40,559 nt of DNA from Chloroflexota bacterium. Lineage in GTDB: Bacteria > Chloroflexota > Limnocylindria > Limnocylindrales > CSP1-4. Of the stretch, positions 31,094-38,096 are shown piece after piece. Under the pieces are notes generated by a model. That model saw only the letters and a program-made list of their open reading frames with translations. It made no database searches and was not told where the DNA came from. Each line of letters begins with the position of its first letter. Position 1 is the first letter of the stretch. The DNA lies in assembly GCA_003171255.1 (NCBI GenBank), contig PMYK01000033.1:1-40559 (forward strand), written 5' to 3'. The position numbers and the translations under genes were made by a program.

Positions 31094-31984
31094 CTATATG
31101 ACCCAGTCGAGCGTGTCGGCTTCGTCTCGGCCCTGCCGGACATGGACTTCGCTGCGCTGGTAAACGATGGAATTGGACGGGACACTCGAGGTGATCCAGG
31201 TATTGCCGCCGATCACGCTGCCCCGACCGATGACGGTCTCGCCGCCGAGGATCGTGGCGTTGGCGTAGATCACCACGTCGTTTGCGATGGTCGGATGACG
31301 CCTCGTCGAAGCGAGCGACTTGGTCACGGAGAGCGCGCCGAGGGTCACGCCCTGGTAGAGCTTCACGTTGTTGCCGATCACCGCGGTCTCGCCGACGACG
31401 ATGCCGGTGCCGTGGTCGATGATGAAGGGGTGGCCCACAGTCGCCCCGGGGTGGATGTCGATGCCCGTTCGCTCATGAGCCCACTCGGTCAGCACGCGCG
31501 GCAGGATTGGCACGCCAAGCTCGCGGAAGCGGTGGGCGATGCGATGGACGGCGATGGCCAGGAACCCTGGGTATGCCACGATTACCTCGTCGACGCTCTC
31601 GGCCGCGGGGTCGCCGCGCTCGATTGCGGTGGCGTCGATCATCAACTGGCGGTGGATCTCAGGTAGTGACTGGAAGAACGCGGCGGCGATCGCGGCGGGA
31701 TCCTCGATATCGTCCTCGAGTGGCCGCAGCAGGGCTCGAAGCTCGGCCGCCGACGCGTCGAGCGCGTCGCGCACCTCGCCCGCCGTGGCGTATGTCTGCT
31801 CGGCGGCCTGCGGGAAGAGCGTGTCGATCAGGGCACGGATCCACGCCGCAACGCGTGCCTTGGCCAACCGCTTGCCACCGTCCTCGCCCAGGACGTTGTG
31901 GAGACGCGTCGCCAGGCCGTCGAGCGGATCGCTCGGTGCGTGACCGGCCTTCTGGGTCTTGATCGATCGAAGCGGGAGAGCCAT
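31094..31984 (-). CDS. cysE: Serine O-acetyltransferase
   Basis: 297 residues from ATG 31984 (GAGG upstream); the frame is open further up but runs into the leader's terminator. It acetylates serine with acetyl-CoA, the first step of cysteine synthesis. The N-terminal helical domain ([54 protein letters not shown]) is of the EpsC/SAT type. The C-terminal left-handed beta-helix carries the hexapeptide repeats and catalytic residues ([56 protein letters not shown]). It ends in LDWVI; the C-terminal Ile is the residue that in other SATs inserts into the CysK active site. Confidence 0.95.
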   Translation of the reverse strand: MALPLRSIKTQKAGHAPSDPLDGLATRLHNVLGEDGGKRLAKARVAAWIRALIDTLFPQAAEQTYATAGEVRDALDASAAELRALLRPLEDDIEDPAAIAAAFFQSLPEIHRQLMIDATAIERGDPAAESVDEVIVAYPGFLAIAVHRIAHRFRELGVPILPRVLTEWAHERTGIDIHPGATVGHPFIIDHGTGIVVGETAVIGNNVKLYQGVTLGALSVTKSLASTRRHPTIANDVVIYANATILGGETVIGRGSVIGGNTWITSSVPSNSIVYQRSEVHVRQGRDEADTLDWVI

Positions 31985-32110
31985 TTCTGCCTCTGAGCTG
32001 GGGCCGAGAGGGAGCGGGCCGTGGGGCGCCGGCTGCTCCTGGCAAGGGTTCGGGAGCGGGCGCGCTCGGAAGCGCGCTTTGCTGTGTTGCGCGGCGCGTC
32101 CGGTGGGAGG

Positions 32111-32147
32111 AAACAAGAAAGCCGCGGTTCCTGACTAGGACCGCGGC
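32111..32147 (-). terminator. Attenuator terminator in the cysE-cysK leader
   Basis: On the minus strand GCCGCGGT (32147-32140) and ACCGCGGC (32128-32121) form an 8-bp stem extended by CCT/AGG across one bulged A, with a 4-nt loop. It is immediately followed by TTTCTTGTTT (32120-32111), the best U-run in the window. It lies between the cysteine-rich leader peptide and cysE with no gene ending just before it, so it serves as an attenuator and not as an end-of-gene terminator. Confidence 0.85.
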
Positions 32148-32195
32148 CCCTGGAGCGACTCGGCGAGCTCCCGGCGGGGAGCGCGATACAGCCGG

Positions 32196-32252
32196 CTACC
32201 TCCTGCGGCGGGGCCGCCGGGGACAGAAGCAAGCGAAATCGCACGAGTTCAT
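32196..32252 (-). CDS. Cysteine-rich leader peptide of the cysE-cysK operon (18 aa)
   Basis: ATG at 32252-32250, stop TAG at 32198-32196; sequence MNSCDFACFCPRRPRRRR, with Cys at positions 4, 8 and 10. Its position just upstream of a terminator and the cysteine biosynthetic genes is that of a classic attenuation leader. Segment CCCGGCGG (32221-32214) can pair with CCGCCGGG (32177-32170). The overlapping segment GCGGCCCC (32217-32210) can instead pair with GGGGCCGC (32150-32143), which includes the 5' arm of the terminator. Stalling of a ribosome at early Cys codons would leave the second segment free to block the terminator. No ribosome binding site is seen; the promoter geometry suggests a leaderless start. 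Confidence 0.8.
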   Translation of the reverse strand: MNSCDFACFCPRRPRRRR

Positions 32253-32258
32253 TGGTGA

Positions 32259-32288
32259 ATCATGCCTGTAGCCAGGTGGACTCGTCAA
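32259..32288 (-). promoter_or_regulatory. Promoter of the cys leader operon
   Basis: On the minus strand TTGACG (32288-32283) is an almost consensus -35. An 18-bp spacer separates it from CATGAT (32264-32259) as -10. Six bases then separate the -10 from the leader ATG at 32252, so transcription should start on or next to that codon. Confidence 0.6.
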
Positions 32289-32483
32289 GGCCGGGGCTTT
32301 GGCGCGGCTTCTCGGCTCGCGGCGCGCGACGCGAGCAGCGCAACCATCCAGGCAATCCACGCCCCCGGGACTCCCACAACGCTCTCCACGCCGCGGTGGG
32401 CCCGACCTGCCGTTGTCGTGATAACTTGGTCGCGAGCCGGCGTTCTCATGAGCAGCCGGCACACGGGACACGGGGAGGTCTGA

Positions 32484-33263
32484 ATGGTCCGGTTCGTCCA
32501 GGGGCAAGGCCGCGGCTTGCTCGTCCTGTCGGCCGTCATCGCGGTTGCCCTGGCCGGTTGCTCCGGCGGCTCCGCCACGGTGGCGCCAAGCGGCACCGGC
32601 GCTACGGGGGCGACCGGCGCCCCGACCGACAGCACCCAGCCGGCGAGCGTGGGTCTCGGCGGAGCGGCAAGCGCCCTCTCGGCGCTGGACAGCTACAAGT
32701 ACACCATGACCCTGGTCGGTGGCTCTGTTGTCACCCAGATCGAGATGCTCCCCGGCGTGTCGATCTCGGACCCGAACACCCCCGTCACGATCAAGGGCAC
32801 CGTGGTCAACCAGCCCGACAAGGGCGTCGACATCAAGATCGCCGACTTCCACATGATCGCGATCGGCGGCTTCGACTACTTCGACACCGGCGCCGGCTTC
32901 ACCCAGGCCTCTGACACCGGCCTCGTCGACACGCTCCTGCCGGTCCAGGCGTTCTCCACGGCAATCGACCCGACCGCAGTGTCCGGCTACGACAAGATCG
33001 GGACCGAGTCCAAGAACGGTGTGCAGGCCGATCACTACCAGGCCTCGAAATCGGCTCTCGGATACCTGGCATCGATCGCCGGAGTGGAGGGCACGTGGAC
33101 CTCTGACGTCTGGGTTGCCACGGATGGCGGCTATCCGGTGAGCATGGCTGTCGTGGCCAAAGCCAGCGACAACACCATCGCCTACGAGATCCTGTTCGAC
33201 ATCACCGCCATCAACGCCGCCTCGAACAACGTGGCCGCCCCCACCAACGTGACGGGCGCGTAG
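32484..33263 (+). CDS. LppX/LprG-like lipoprotein, paralog 1
   Basis: 259 residues from ATG 32484 with GGGGAGG upstream. The signal peptide ends at the lipobox VALAGC. A Gly/Ala/Thr linker follows, then a domain of about 200 residues beginning ALSALDSYKYTMTLVGG and containing GTVVNQPDKG, FHMIAIGGFDYFDT, GTESKNGVQADHYQ, SDVWVATDGGYPVSMAVVA and FDITAINAASNNVAAPTNV. The layout resembles the LolA/LppX-type half-barrel lipoproteins that bind a lipid or other hydrophobic ligand at the cell surface. That assignment rests on layout alone. Two paralogs lie downstream (33397-34170 and 37324-38043). Confidence 0.82.
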   Translation: MVRFVQGQGRGLLVLSAVIAVALAGCSGGSATVAPSGTGATGATGAPTDSTQPASVGLGGAASALSALDSYKYTMTLVGGSVVTQIEMLPGVSISDPNTPVTIKGTVVNQPDKGVDIKIADFHMIAIGGFDYFDTGAGFTQASDTGLVDTLLPVQAFSTAIDPTAVSGYDKIGTESKNGVQADHYQASKSALGYLASIAGVEGTWTSDVWVATDGGYPVSMAVVAKASDNTIAYEILFDITAINAASNNVAAPTNVTGA

Positions 33264-33293
33264 CCCGACTCTCCGGCTCCCGAAGGCTGGCGG

Positions 33294-33299
33294 TACAAT
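33294..33299 (+). promoter_or_regulatory. -10 box upstream of lipoprotein paralog 2
   Basis: TACAAT is a near-consensus -10 about 100 bases before the GTG at 33397. The predicted 5' leader contains two stems, GACTGGG/CCCAGTC (33313-33319 and 33340-33346) and GCTCCG/CGGAGC (33364-33369 and 33379-33384). No known riboswitch core is recognised in it. Confidence 0.4.
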
Positions 33300-33396
33300 C
33301 GGGAAGAGGAGTGACTGGGCCTATCCGCTCGTGTGGAGTCCCAGTCCCGCCGGAGGGTGTCGCGCTCCGGCAGTAGAGCGGAGCGGAGGATAGCCG

Positions 33397-34170
33397 GTGG
33401 TTACGTCTCAGCGATCGATTCGTGGTCTCGTCGCAATAGGTCTGGCCGTGGGGCTCGTGGTGGCCGCGTGCGGCGGCTCGACCTCGACCTTGAACCCCTT
33501 CAACCTGCCCGGCGGAAACACCGGCGCGGGCACCAGCAATGCGCCGGGCGGCGGCAGCTCGCTCACCTCGGGCCTGTCGTCCAACCTCGACCAGCTGGAC
33601 AGCTACCAATTCACTGAGTCCATCGGCGGCTCGACGTTGGGCGGAGCGGCTTCGCCCGGCGAAAGCGCATCGACCTTCCTCATCACCGGAACGGTCATCA
33701 ACAAGCCCACCAAGGCGATCTTGGTTAACGACCTTGGCGTGCAGTTCATCGTGATCGGCAATGAGGCCTGGAGCTCCTTCGACGGCAGCACCTGGTACAC
33801 CAGTAGTCCGACGGACACGAGCCTGGCCAATCTTCTGCCCGGTCATGACTACTCGACCTGGTTCGATTCCAACTCGACCGGCTTCAGCGTTGTTGGCGAC
33901 GAGTCGAAGAACGGCGTCCAGTGCGTCCACTACAAGGGCAGCGACTCGCTTGGCAGCCTCTACTCCGGCATGACCGGAGTCTCGGCCAACTTCCAGGCCG
34001 ATCTCTGGATCTCCAAGGATGGCAACTACCCGGTGAGCGGCATCTACGGCTTCTTCGCGACGTCCGGCGGAGAGGGCGGAAGCTTTGGCTATCGCTTCGA
34101 CGTCACCCATATCAATGACGCGAGCAACGCGGTGACCCCGCCCACGAACGTCGTCGCCCTCCCGAGCTGA
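33397..34170 (+). CDS. LppX/LprG-like lipoprotein, paralog 2
   Basis: 257 residues from GTG 33397 (CGGAGGATAGCCG upstream). The signal peptide ends in the lipobox VVAAC. The Gly/Asn/Ser linker is followed by a domain with the same order of motifs as paralog 1: NLDQLDSYQFTESIGG, GTVINKPTKA, VQFIVIGNEAWSSFDGSTW, GDESKNGVQCVHYKG, ADLWISKDGNYPVSGIYGF and FDVTHINDASNAVTPPTNV. Compared with paralog 1 it has an extra segment, GSTWYTSSPTDTSLANLL, and a GGEGGS loop near the end. Probably extracytoplasmic ligand binding. A strong terminator follows 40 bp after the stop. Confidence 0.82.
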   Translation: MVTSQRSIRGLVAIGLAVGLVVAACGGSTSTLNPFNLPGGNTGAGTSNAPGGGSSLTSGLSSNLDQLDSYQFTESIGGSTLGGAASPGESASTFLITGTVINKPTKAILVNDLGVQFIVIGNEAWSSFDGSTWYTSSPTDTSLANLLPGHDYSTWFDSNSTGFSVVGDESKNGVQCVHYKGSDSLGSLYSGMTGVSANFQADLWISKDGNYPVSGIYGFFATSGGEGGSFGYRFDVTHINDASNAVTPPTNVVALPS

Positions 34171-34209
34171 TAGCGCGGTGCAGTCGCACCTCCGGCCACT
34201 CAGTTAGAG

Positions 34210-34239
34210 CGAAACCCCGGTCGGTCGACCGGGGTTTCG
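34210..34239. terminator. Strong bidirectional terminator
   Basis: CGAAACCCCGGTCG (34210-34223) and CGACCGGGGTTTCG (34226-34239) are fully complementary. With the innermost pair opened this is a 13-bp stem with a tetraloop. The A and T runs inside the stem suit termination on both strands. It lies 40 bp after lipoprotein paralog 2. Confidence 0.85.
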
Positions 34240-34276
34240 TCTTGATGTGCTGCCGCGGCACGGGCGCCGGCGATGC

Positions 34277-34282
34277 TAGACT
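34277..34282 (+). promoter_or_regulatory. -10 box of the Kelch lipoprotein gene
   Basis: TAGACT, identical to the box at 1678-1683, lies 82 bases before the GTG at 34365. A stable -35 is not evident. Here a leader of about 75 nt and a ribosome binding site (GAAGGGAG) are present, unlike the leaderless cases. Confidence 0.35.
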
Positions 34283-34364
34283 GGGCGGGAGGGGTCAACC
34301 CGTCCCGACCTAGAGTTCGGATTCTTGTGGGCCGATTTGTCGGTCGCCGACGAAGGGAGCCACA

Positions 34365-35573
34365 GTGACGATCTGGGCGCGAGCCACCGGCTGCATGGTC
34401 CGGATCGGCTTCGGCGCATCGACAAGGCGACACGGCAAGACTCGTCGGGCGACCCTCCTTGGCCTGGCGGGCCTTCTGGTTGCCTTCGCCGTGGTCGGTT
34501 GCGCCGAGGAATTGCCGGCAGGCTCGCCGTCGGACGGCCCGACCGCCGTCCCTTCGGCGGAGGGTTCGGTGACGCCGATGGGCGGGTTCATCGCAACCGG
34601 CTCGATGAAGACCCGTTACTACCAGAGTGCGGCCCTGCTCTCGAATGGTCGCGTGCTCATCGCCGGCGGCAGCACCGACATTACCGGTCTGGGCGACACC
34701 TCGGCCGAGCTGTTCGACCCCGCGACAGGCACCTTCACGCAGACCGGCTCGATGGCCGTCGCCCGCATGAACCAATCCGCCACCCGGCTGCTCGACGGCC
34801 GCGTCCTGATCGCCGGAGGGTCGGGCGACGCCTCGGCCGAGCTTTACGATCCGGCATCCGGCACCTTCCGTTCCATCGGCCCGATGACCGCAATTCGCTC
34901 CCAACCGACCGCTGTGCTTCTCCTGGACGGTCGCGTCCTGTTGGCGGGAGGCTCGGCGGACCTCACCTCAGTTGAGCTCTACGACCCCCAGACCGGCAAA
35001 TTCACCAAGACGGGATCCATGACGACCGCCCGCGCCGGAGCCACGGCGACGCTTCTCTCCGACGGCCGCGTGCTGGTCGCCGGAGGCTCGGGTCTCGCCT
35101 CGGCCGAGGTCTACGATCCCAGGACGGGTGCCTTCACCGCTACTGGACCGATGGCCGTCAGTCGCTCTGACCATACGGCGACGCGGCTGGCGGACGGCCG
35201 CGTCCTCATCGCCGGTGGCCGGGTGATAGGGCTGTCGAGCCTCGACTCGGCGGAGATCTATGACCCGATGACGTACGACCCAAAGACACGGACGAACGGC
35301 TCATTCAGTCCCGCCGGCACGATGACCACGAGGCGTTCTTCGCACACGGCTACGGCGCTGGCCGACGGCCGGGTCCTACTCGTCGGCGGGGCCGGATCGG
35401 GCGCCTCGGCCGAGGTCTACGTGCCCAAGACCGGCCAGTTCATCGCGACCGGCTCTCTGGTTTCCGAGCACTCCGTCCAAACGGCAACGCTGCTCGGCGA
35501 TGGTCGGGTCCTGATCGCCGGTGGCAACGGTGGTTATGGCGGGAGTGCTCCGGCCGAGTTGTACAAGCCGTAG
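34365..35573 (+). CDS. Kelch-repeat lipoprotein (seven-bladed propeller)
   Basis: 402 residues; GTG 34365 follows GAAGGGAGCCACA. A hydrophobic stretch (ATLLGLAGLLVAFAVVGC, about residues 29-46) ends in a lipobox-like VVGC. Seven repeats with the core L-x-D/N-GRVLIAGG follow (residues about 93, 137, 178, 220, 263, 319 and 357). Each is followed by SAE-L/V/I-YDP and a GS/PM motif, as in Kelch or galactose-oxidase-type propellers. Seven blades of about 45 residues make a full closed ring. No catalytic residues are visible, so a carbohydrate- or protein-binding surface role is likely. It stands between lipoprotein paralogs 2 and 3. Confidence 0.88.
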   Translation: MTIWARATGCMVRIGFGASTRRHGKTRRATLLGLAGLLVAFAVVGCAEELPAGSPSDGPTAVPSAEGSVTPMGGFIATGSMKTRYYQSAALLSNGRVLIAGGSTDITGLGDTSAELFDPATGTFTQTGSMAVARMNQSATRLLDGRVLIAGGSGDASAELYDPASGTFRSIGPMTAIRSQPTAVLLLDGRVLLAGGSADLTSVELYDPQTGKFTKTGSMTTARAGATATLLSDGRVLVAGGSGLASAEVYDPRTGAFTATGPMAVSRSDHTATRLADGRVLIAGGRVIGLSSLDSAEIYDPMTYDPKTRTNGSFSPAGTMTTRRSSHTATALADGRVLLVGGAGSGASAEVYVPKTGQFIATGSLVSEHSVQTATLLGDGRVLIAGGNGGYGGSAPAELYKP

Positions 35574-35871
35574 GCACGCAGCCTTTGACGGACGCGAATG
35601 CACCCTGCCGGGGCCCAAGATGGTCCCGCGACGACAGAGGTACCCCGTTCACTCCCGGCGAGGCCGTACGTTACGACAGCATCTCCCGGTACCTTCGGCG
35701 TAGTGCTCGGACACGTTGGCCGCCCCATGATCGCCCAGAGGCCCACACCCCTCATCATGTAAGGGTGGGCCGAGCCCATTGGGCGCGGGACTTTACTCAA
35801 CGCCCCGCGCCGGATACCAGCGTGTCCTTCGTCGTCCGAGTCAGGACGGGGACCGAGACCATGGAGATCGC
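35574..35871. other. 300-bp gap with two hairpins and a 17-codon frame
   Basis: No gene is called. GGCCCA/TGGGCC arms with a bulged CCC/GGG extension lie at about 35739-35772, and GCGCGGG/CCCGCGC at 35790-35811 surrounds an A/T-rich loop. A 17-codon frame from GTG 35822 (VSFVVRVRTGTETMEIA) ends in TGA overlapping the GTG of the next gene as GTGA. It may couple translation or be coincidental. Confidence 0.4.
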
Positions 35872-36804
35872 GTGAGCGAGTTGGCGCCGCACCGCCTGAA
35901 CTCATTCCTTGCGAACCTGACGCAGGCCATGCGTTCGACCGCTGAGACGGCCAGGGTGGCGTCGATCGAGCGGTGCCGTATTGACGCGAAAGCGTACGTC
36001 GAGCAGGTCCAGGCCCGAACTGTGGACGAGGCCGGGGCCCTCCGCAGCGACTCTGAGGCCGATGTCGTCACGATCAGAGCACGCGCCAAGGCGCAAGTCG
36101 ACCGGGTCCGCGTTGAGACCGAGGAGCGGGTCGCCCGACGTCTGGATCTCCTTCAGCAGGAACTGGCTGACTACAACTCAAGCATCGAGCTCGAGGTCGT
36201 GCGCGTACAGGAGCGCGTCGCGGCCTTCCAGGACGAAGTGGCCCGGTTCTTCGAAGAGATCCAGGGGGCCGATCCATCGGCCCTGGCCAACATGGCCTAC
36301 GAGATGCCGAGTCCGCCTGAGTTCGATCCGGAGCGCGAGGCGCTGGCGACGGAGCCCGAGAAGTTGGATCGGGAGATCGACAGCGGGCCACGAGCGGAGA
36401 TGGTTCCCCCAGGTGGGCCTCGGGCGCCTTCTGGTGGGCGCGTCGCGCCAGCCAGAGGGGCTCTTGCGCCAGGCACGTTGTCTGGCGCGGGGGCAGTCCG
36501 AGGGCGGCTCTACTCTGAGTGGTACGGCGAAGTCGAGCGTCTACGGCAGATTGGCGACGAAGACGACGCCATAACCCTGCTCTTTGACATCGTCGCGGGT
36601 GCGGAGGCCGAGTCACAAGCCGACGGCTCGCCTGTCGCGCCCCGGGCCTACGAGGAGCTGGCGGCCATCTATCTTGGTCGTAATGACGCCGAGGAGGAGC
36701 AGTCGATCCTCGAACGCTTCGCCCGCCAGGAACACGCCCCTGGCGTTGTGGCATCGCGGCTCCAGGAGCGCCTGAAGACACTCAGGAAATCGTCCAGGCG
36801 TTGA
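35872..36804 (+). CDS. Coiled-coil protein with C-terminal TPR-like helices
   Basis: 310 residues from GTG 35872 (GGAGA upstream). Residues about 10-135 are a long charged coiled coil (FLANLTQAMRSTAETARVASIERC; AKAQVDRVRVETEERVARRL; LEVVRVQERVAAFQDEVARFF), reminiscent of V-type ATPase subunit E or DivIVA-like stalks. Residues 136-210 are Pro/Gly-rich and probably disordered. Residues 215-305 are helical pairs (YGEVERLRQIGDEDDAITLLFDIV; YEELAAIYLGRNDAEEEQSILERF) that look like tetratricopeptide units. No signal peptide or membrane segment is present. It is the last intact gene before the recombinase remnant. Function unknown; a structural or scaffold role is plausible. Confidence 0.75.
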   Translation: MSELAPHRLNSFLANLTQAMRSTAETARVASIERCRIDAKAYVEQVQARTVDEAGALRSDSEADVVTIRARAKAQVDRVRVETEERVARRLDLLQQELADYNSSIELEVVRVQERVAAFQDEVARFFEEIQGADPSALANMAYEMPSPPEFDPEREALATEPEKLDREIDSGPRAEMVPPGGPRAPSGGRVAPARGALAPGTLSGAGAVRGRLYSEWYGEVERLRQIGDEDDAITLLFDIVAGAEAESQADGSPVAPRAYEELAAIYLGRNDAEEEQSILERFARQEHAPGVVASRLQERLKTLRKSSRR

Positions 36805-36888
36805 CGTCGGGTCGGAGTGCGCGAGCCCGCTGAAGTTGGTTCGAGCGGCACTCATCGTTGCCGCAGTCGAGCCGAGCGCGGCCGGTAG

Positions 36889-37274
36889 GAACGTAACCAC
36901 GAACCGCTGATCCAGCAAGCCATATTCGACGCGGCTCAGGCGATCTTGGAGCACCCCTCAGCTGAGCCCAGGCTGCGACGAACCGACGGATCGGATTACC
37001 TGCTCTAGGGCTTGGTGCTCGTGTGCGACCGGTGGGCCACACCCTTATTGGGGCCAGCGCCAACGGACGCCACGGCAAGCGCTACGCCTACTACGGAAGC
37101 TCTGGCCGACGTTCGCAAGGCCACGCCGACGGCCGCGGAGCATGGCTCTGCTGCGGCTGCTGATCGAGGAGATCCGGGTCGTGTCGCCAATGGACATCCG
37201 GCCCACGTATCGGGTACCCGCCGTACCTGCTCCGGTGGAACCGCCACTTGGAGCGGTTCGTCTACCGGAGGCTA
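36889..37274 (+). pseudogene. Decayed large serine recombinase (C-terminal half) next to tRNA-Ala
   Basis: Pieces of a site-specific serine recombinase occur in order but in different frames. From 36889: NHEPLIQQAIFDAAQAILEH and SDYLL, the end of the recombinase domain, interrupted by TAG at 37006-37008, then GLVLVCDRW, the start of the zinc ribbon with one Cys changed. From 37035 in another frame: GHTLIGASANGRHGKRYAYYG, the rest of the ribbon. From 37142 in the third frame: ALLRLLIEEIRVVSPMDIRPTYRVPA, the usual C-terminal strand of such integrases, with much of the region between missing. The catalytic N-terminus is absent. The remnant stops at the 3' end of tRNA-Ala(CGC), the geometry left by an integrated element. 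Confidence 0.75.
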
Positions 37275-37350
37275 TGGTGGAGATGAGGGGACTCGAACCC
37301 CTGACCCCCGCGATGCGAACGCGGTGCTCTTCCAGCTGAGCTACATCCCC
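37275..37350 (-). tRNA. tRNA-Ala (anticodon CGC)
   Basis: Full cloverleaf on the minus strand: acceptor GGGGATG/CATCTCC with one G-U pair, D arm AGCTCAGCTGGAAGAGC identical to the other tRNA-Ala, and anticodon stem CCGCG/CGCGG with loop TTCGCAT, anticodon CGC. T arm with GGTTCGAGTCC, discriminator A and encoded CCA (76 nt). Its 3' end faces the recombinase remnant. Confidence 0.97.
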
Positions 37351-38043
37351 ACGCGAGCGAGGAGTCTAGCACAGCCCCCACGGCGCCAACCCAGGAACGT
37401 CAGTCCCGCGGCCGTTCTGCTCGCGGCTGCCGTGGCCGCCTGCAGCGGCGCCGCGTCCACTCCGCAGAACGCGGGTCTGGCCACGAATGGCGCCGCCACG
37501 AACCCGGCCGTCACGCCAACCGCCCGCGCCACCTCTGCCACGGCGGCATCGCCGGCCGCTGCCGGAGCTACGGCGGACCCCGTCCTGGCCAACGTCCTGA
37601 CGCAGCTCAATGGGCTCAGCAGATACCAGTTCAAGTTCACGCTCAAGGGCGGCAGATACGCGTCGTCGGTCGGACCGGAAGGCGTCGTCGGGACCGTGGT
37701 CAACAGCCCGAGCTTCGCCGTCCAGTTCTCCTACGTGGACGTCGAGATCATCGAGATCCACGGCAAGAATTGGACCAGGAACGGGTTCGCGTGGGACCTG
37801 AGCCCGTATCCCGATTCGCCCACGACCTACGACAGCTATGGCCCGGCGATCCTCAACAGCATGGCGAGCTACTGGGGCGTCAAGCCCGGAGCCACGCTGG
37901 CGGGCGACATCTGGATCGCGAAGTCGGGCGGCTACCCGGTCCACTGGAAGGTCACCGGTACCGGCACCGACGACTTCGAGTTCCTGGTCGACATCACCAA
38001 GGCCAATGACGCGGCCAACGTGATCGCTGTTCCGGCTTCCTAG
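37324..38043 (+). CDS. LppX/LprG-like lipoprotein, paralog 3, with unclear start
   Basis: The mature part is clear: the lipobox VAAC (Cys codon at 37441) is preceded by a hydrophobic stretch AAVLLAAAVAA and a basic RRQPR. After an Ala/Thr linker come LNGLSRYQFKFTLKGG, GTVVNSPSFA, VEIIEIHGKNWTRNG, GDIWIAKSGGYPVHWKV and FLVDITKANDAANVIAVP, in the same order as in paralogs 1 and 2. It lacks their SKNGVQ segment. There is no ATG, GTG or TTG between the tRNA end (37350) and the signal peptide; the nearest in-frame start is GTG 37324, inside the antisense of tRNA-Ala. The 5' end may be eroded or replaced by the insertion event next to the tRNA. Confidence 0.65.
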   Translation: MLFQLSYIPTRARSLAQPPRRQPRNVSPAAVLLAAAVAACSGAASTPQNAGLATNGAATNPAVTPTARATSATAASPAAAGATADPVLANVLTQLNGLSRYQFKFTLKGGRYASSVGPEGVVGTVVNSPSFAVQFSYVDVEIIEIHGKNWTRNGFAWDLSPYPDSPTTYDSYGPAILNSMASYWGVKPGATLAGDIWIAKSGGYPVHWKVTGTGTDDFEFLVDITKANDAANVIAVPAS

Positions 38044-38068
38044 CCGGGCCGCCGGCTGAGTCCGCAAC

Positions 38069-38096
38069 CGGGCCACTCGCGGGAGCTAGTGGCCCG
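38069..38096. terminator. Hairpin between convergent lipoprotein 3 and ABC genes
   Basis: CGGGCCACT (38069-38077) and AGTGGCCCG (38088-38096) form a perfect 9-bp stem with a 10-nt loop. The 3' arm overlaps the last codons of the ABC permease on the minus strand. It can act on both strands; no U-run is seen. Confidence 0.5.

Noticed and set aside
36805-37274. CRISPR array or direct-repeat cluster
   Set aside because: No regularly spaced repeats occur here or elsewhere in the window; the only arrays found are codon-multiple repeats inside genes.
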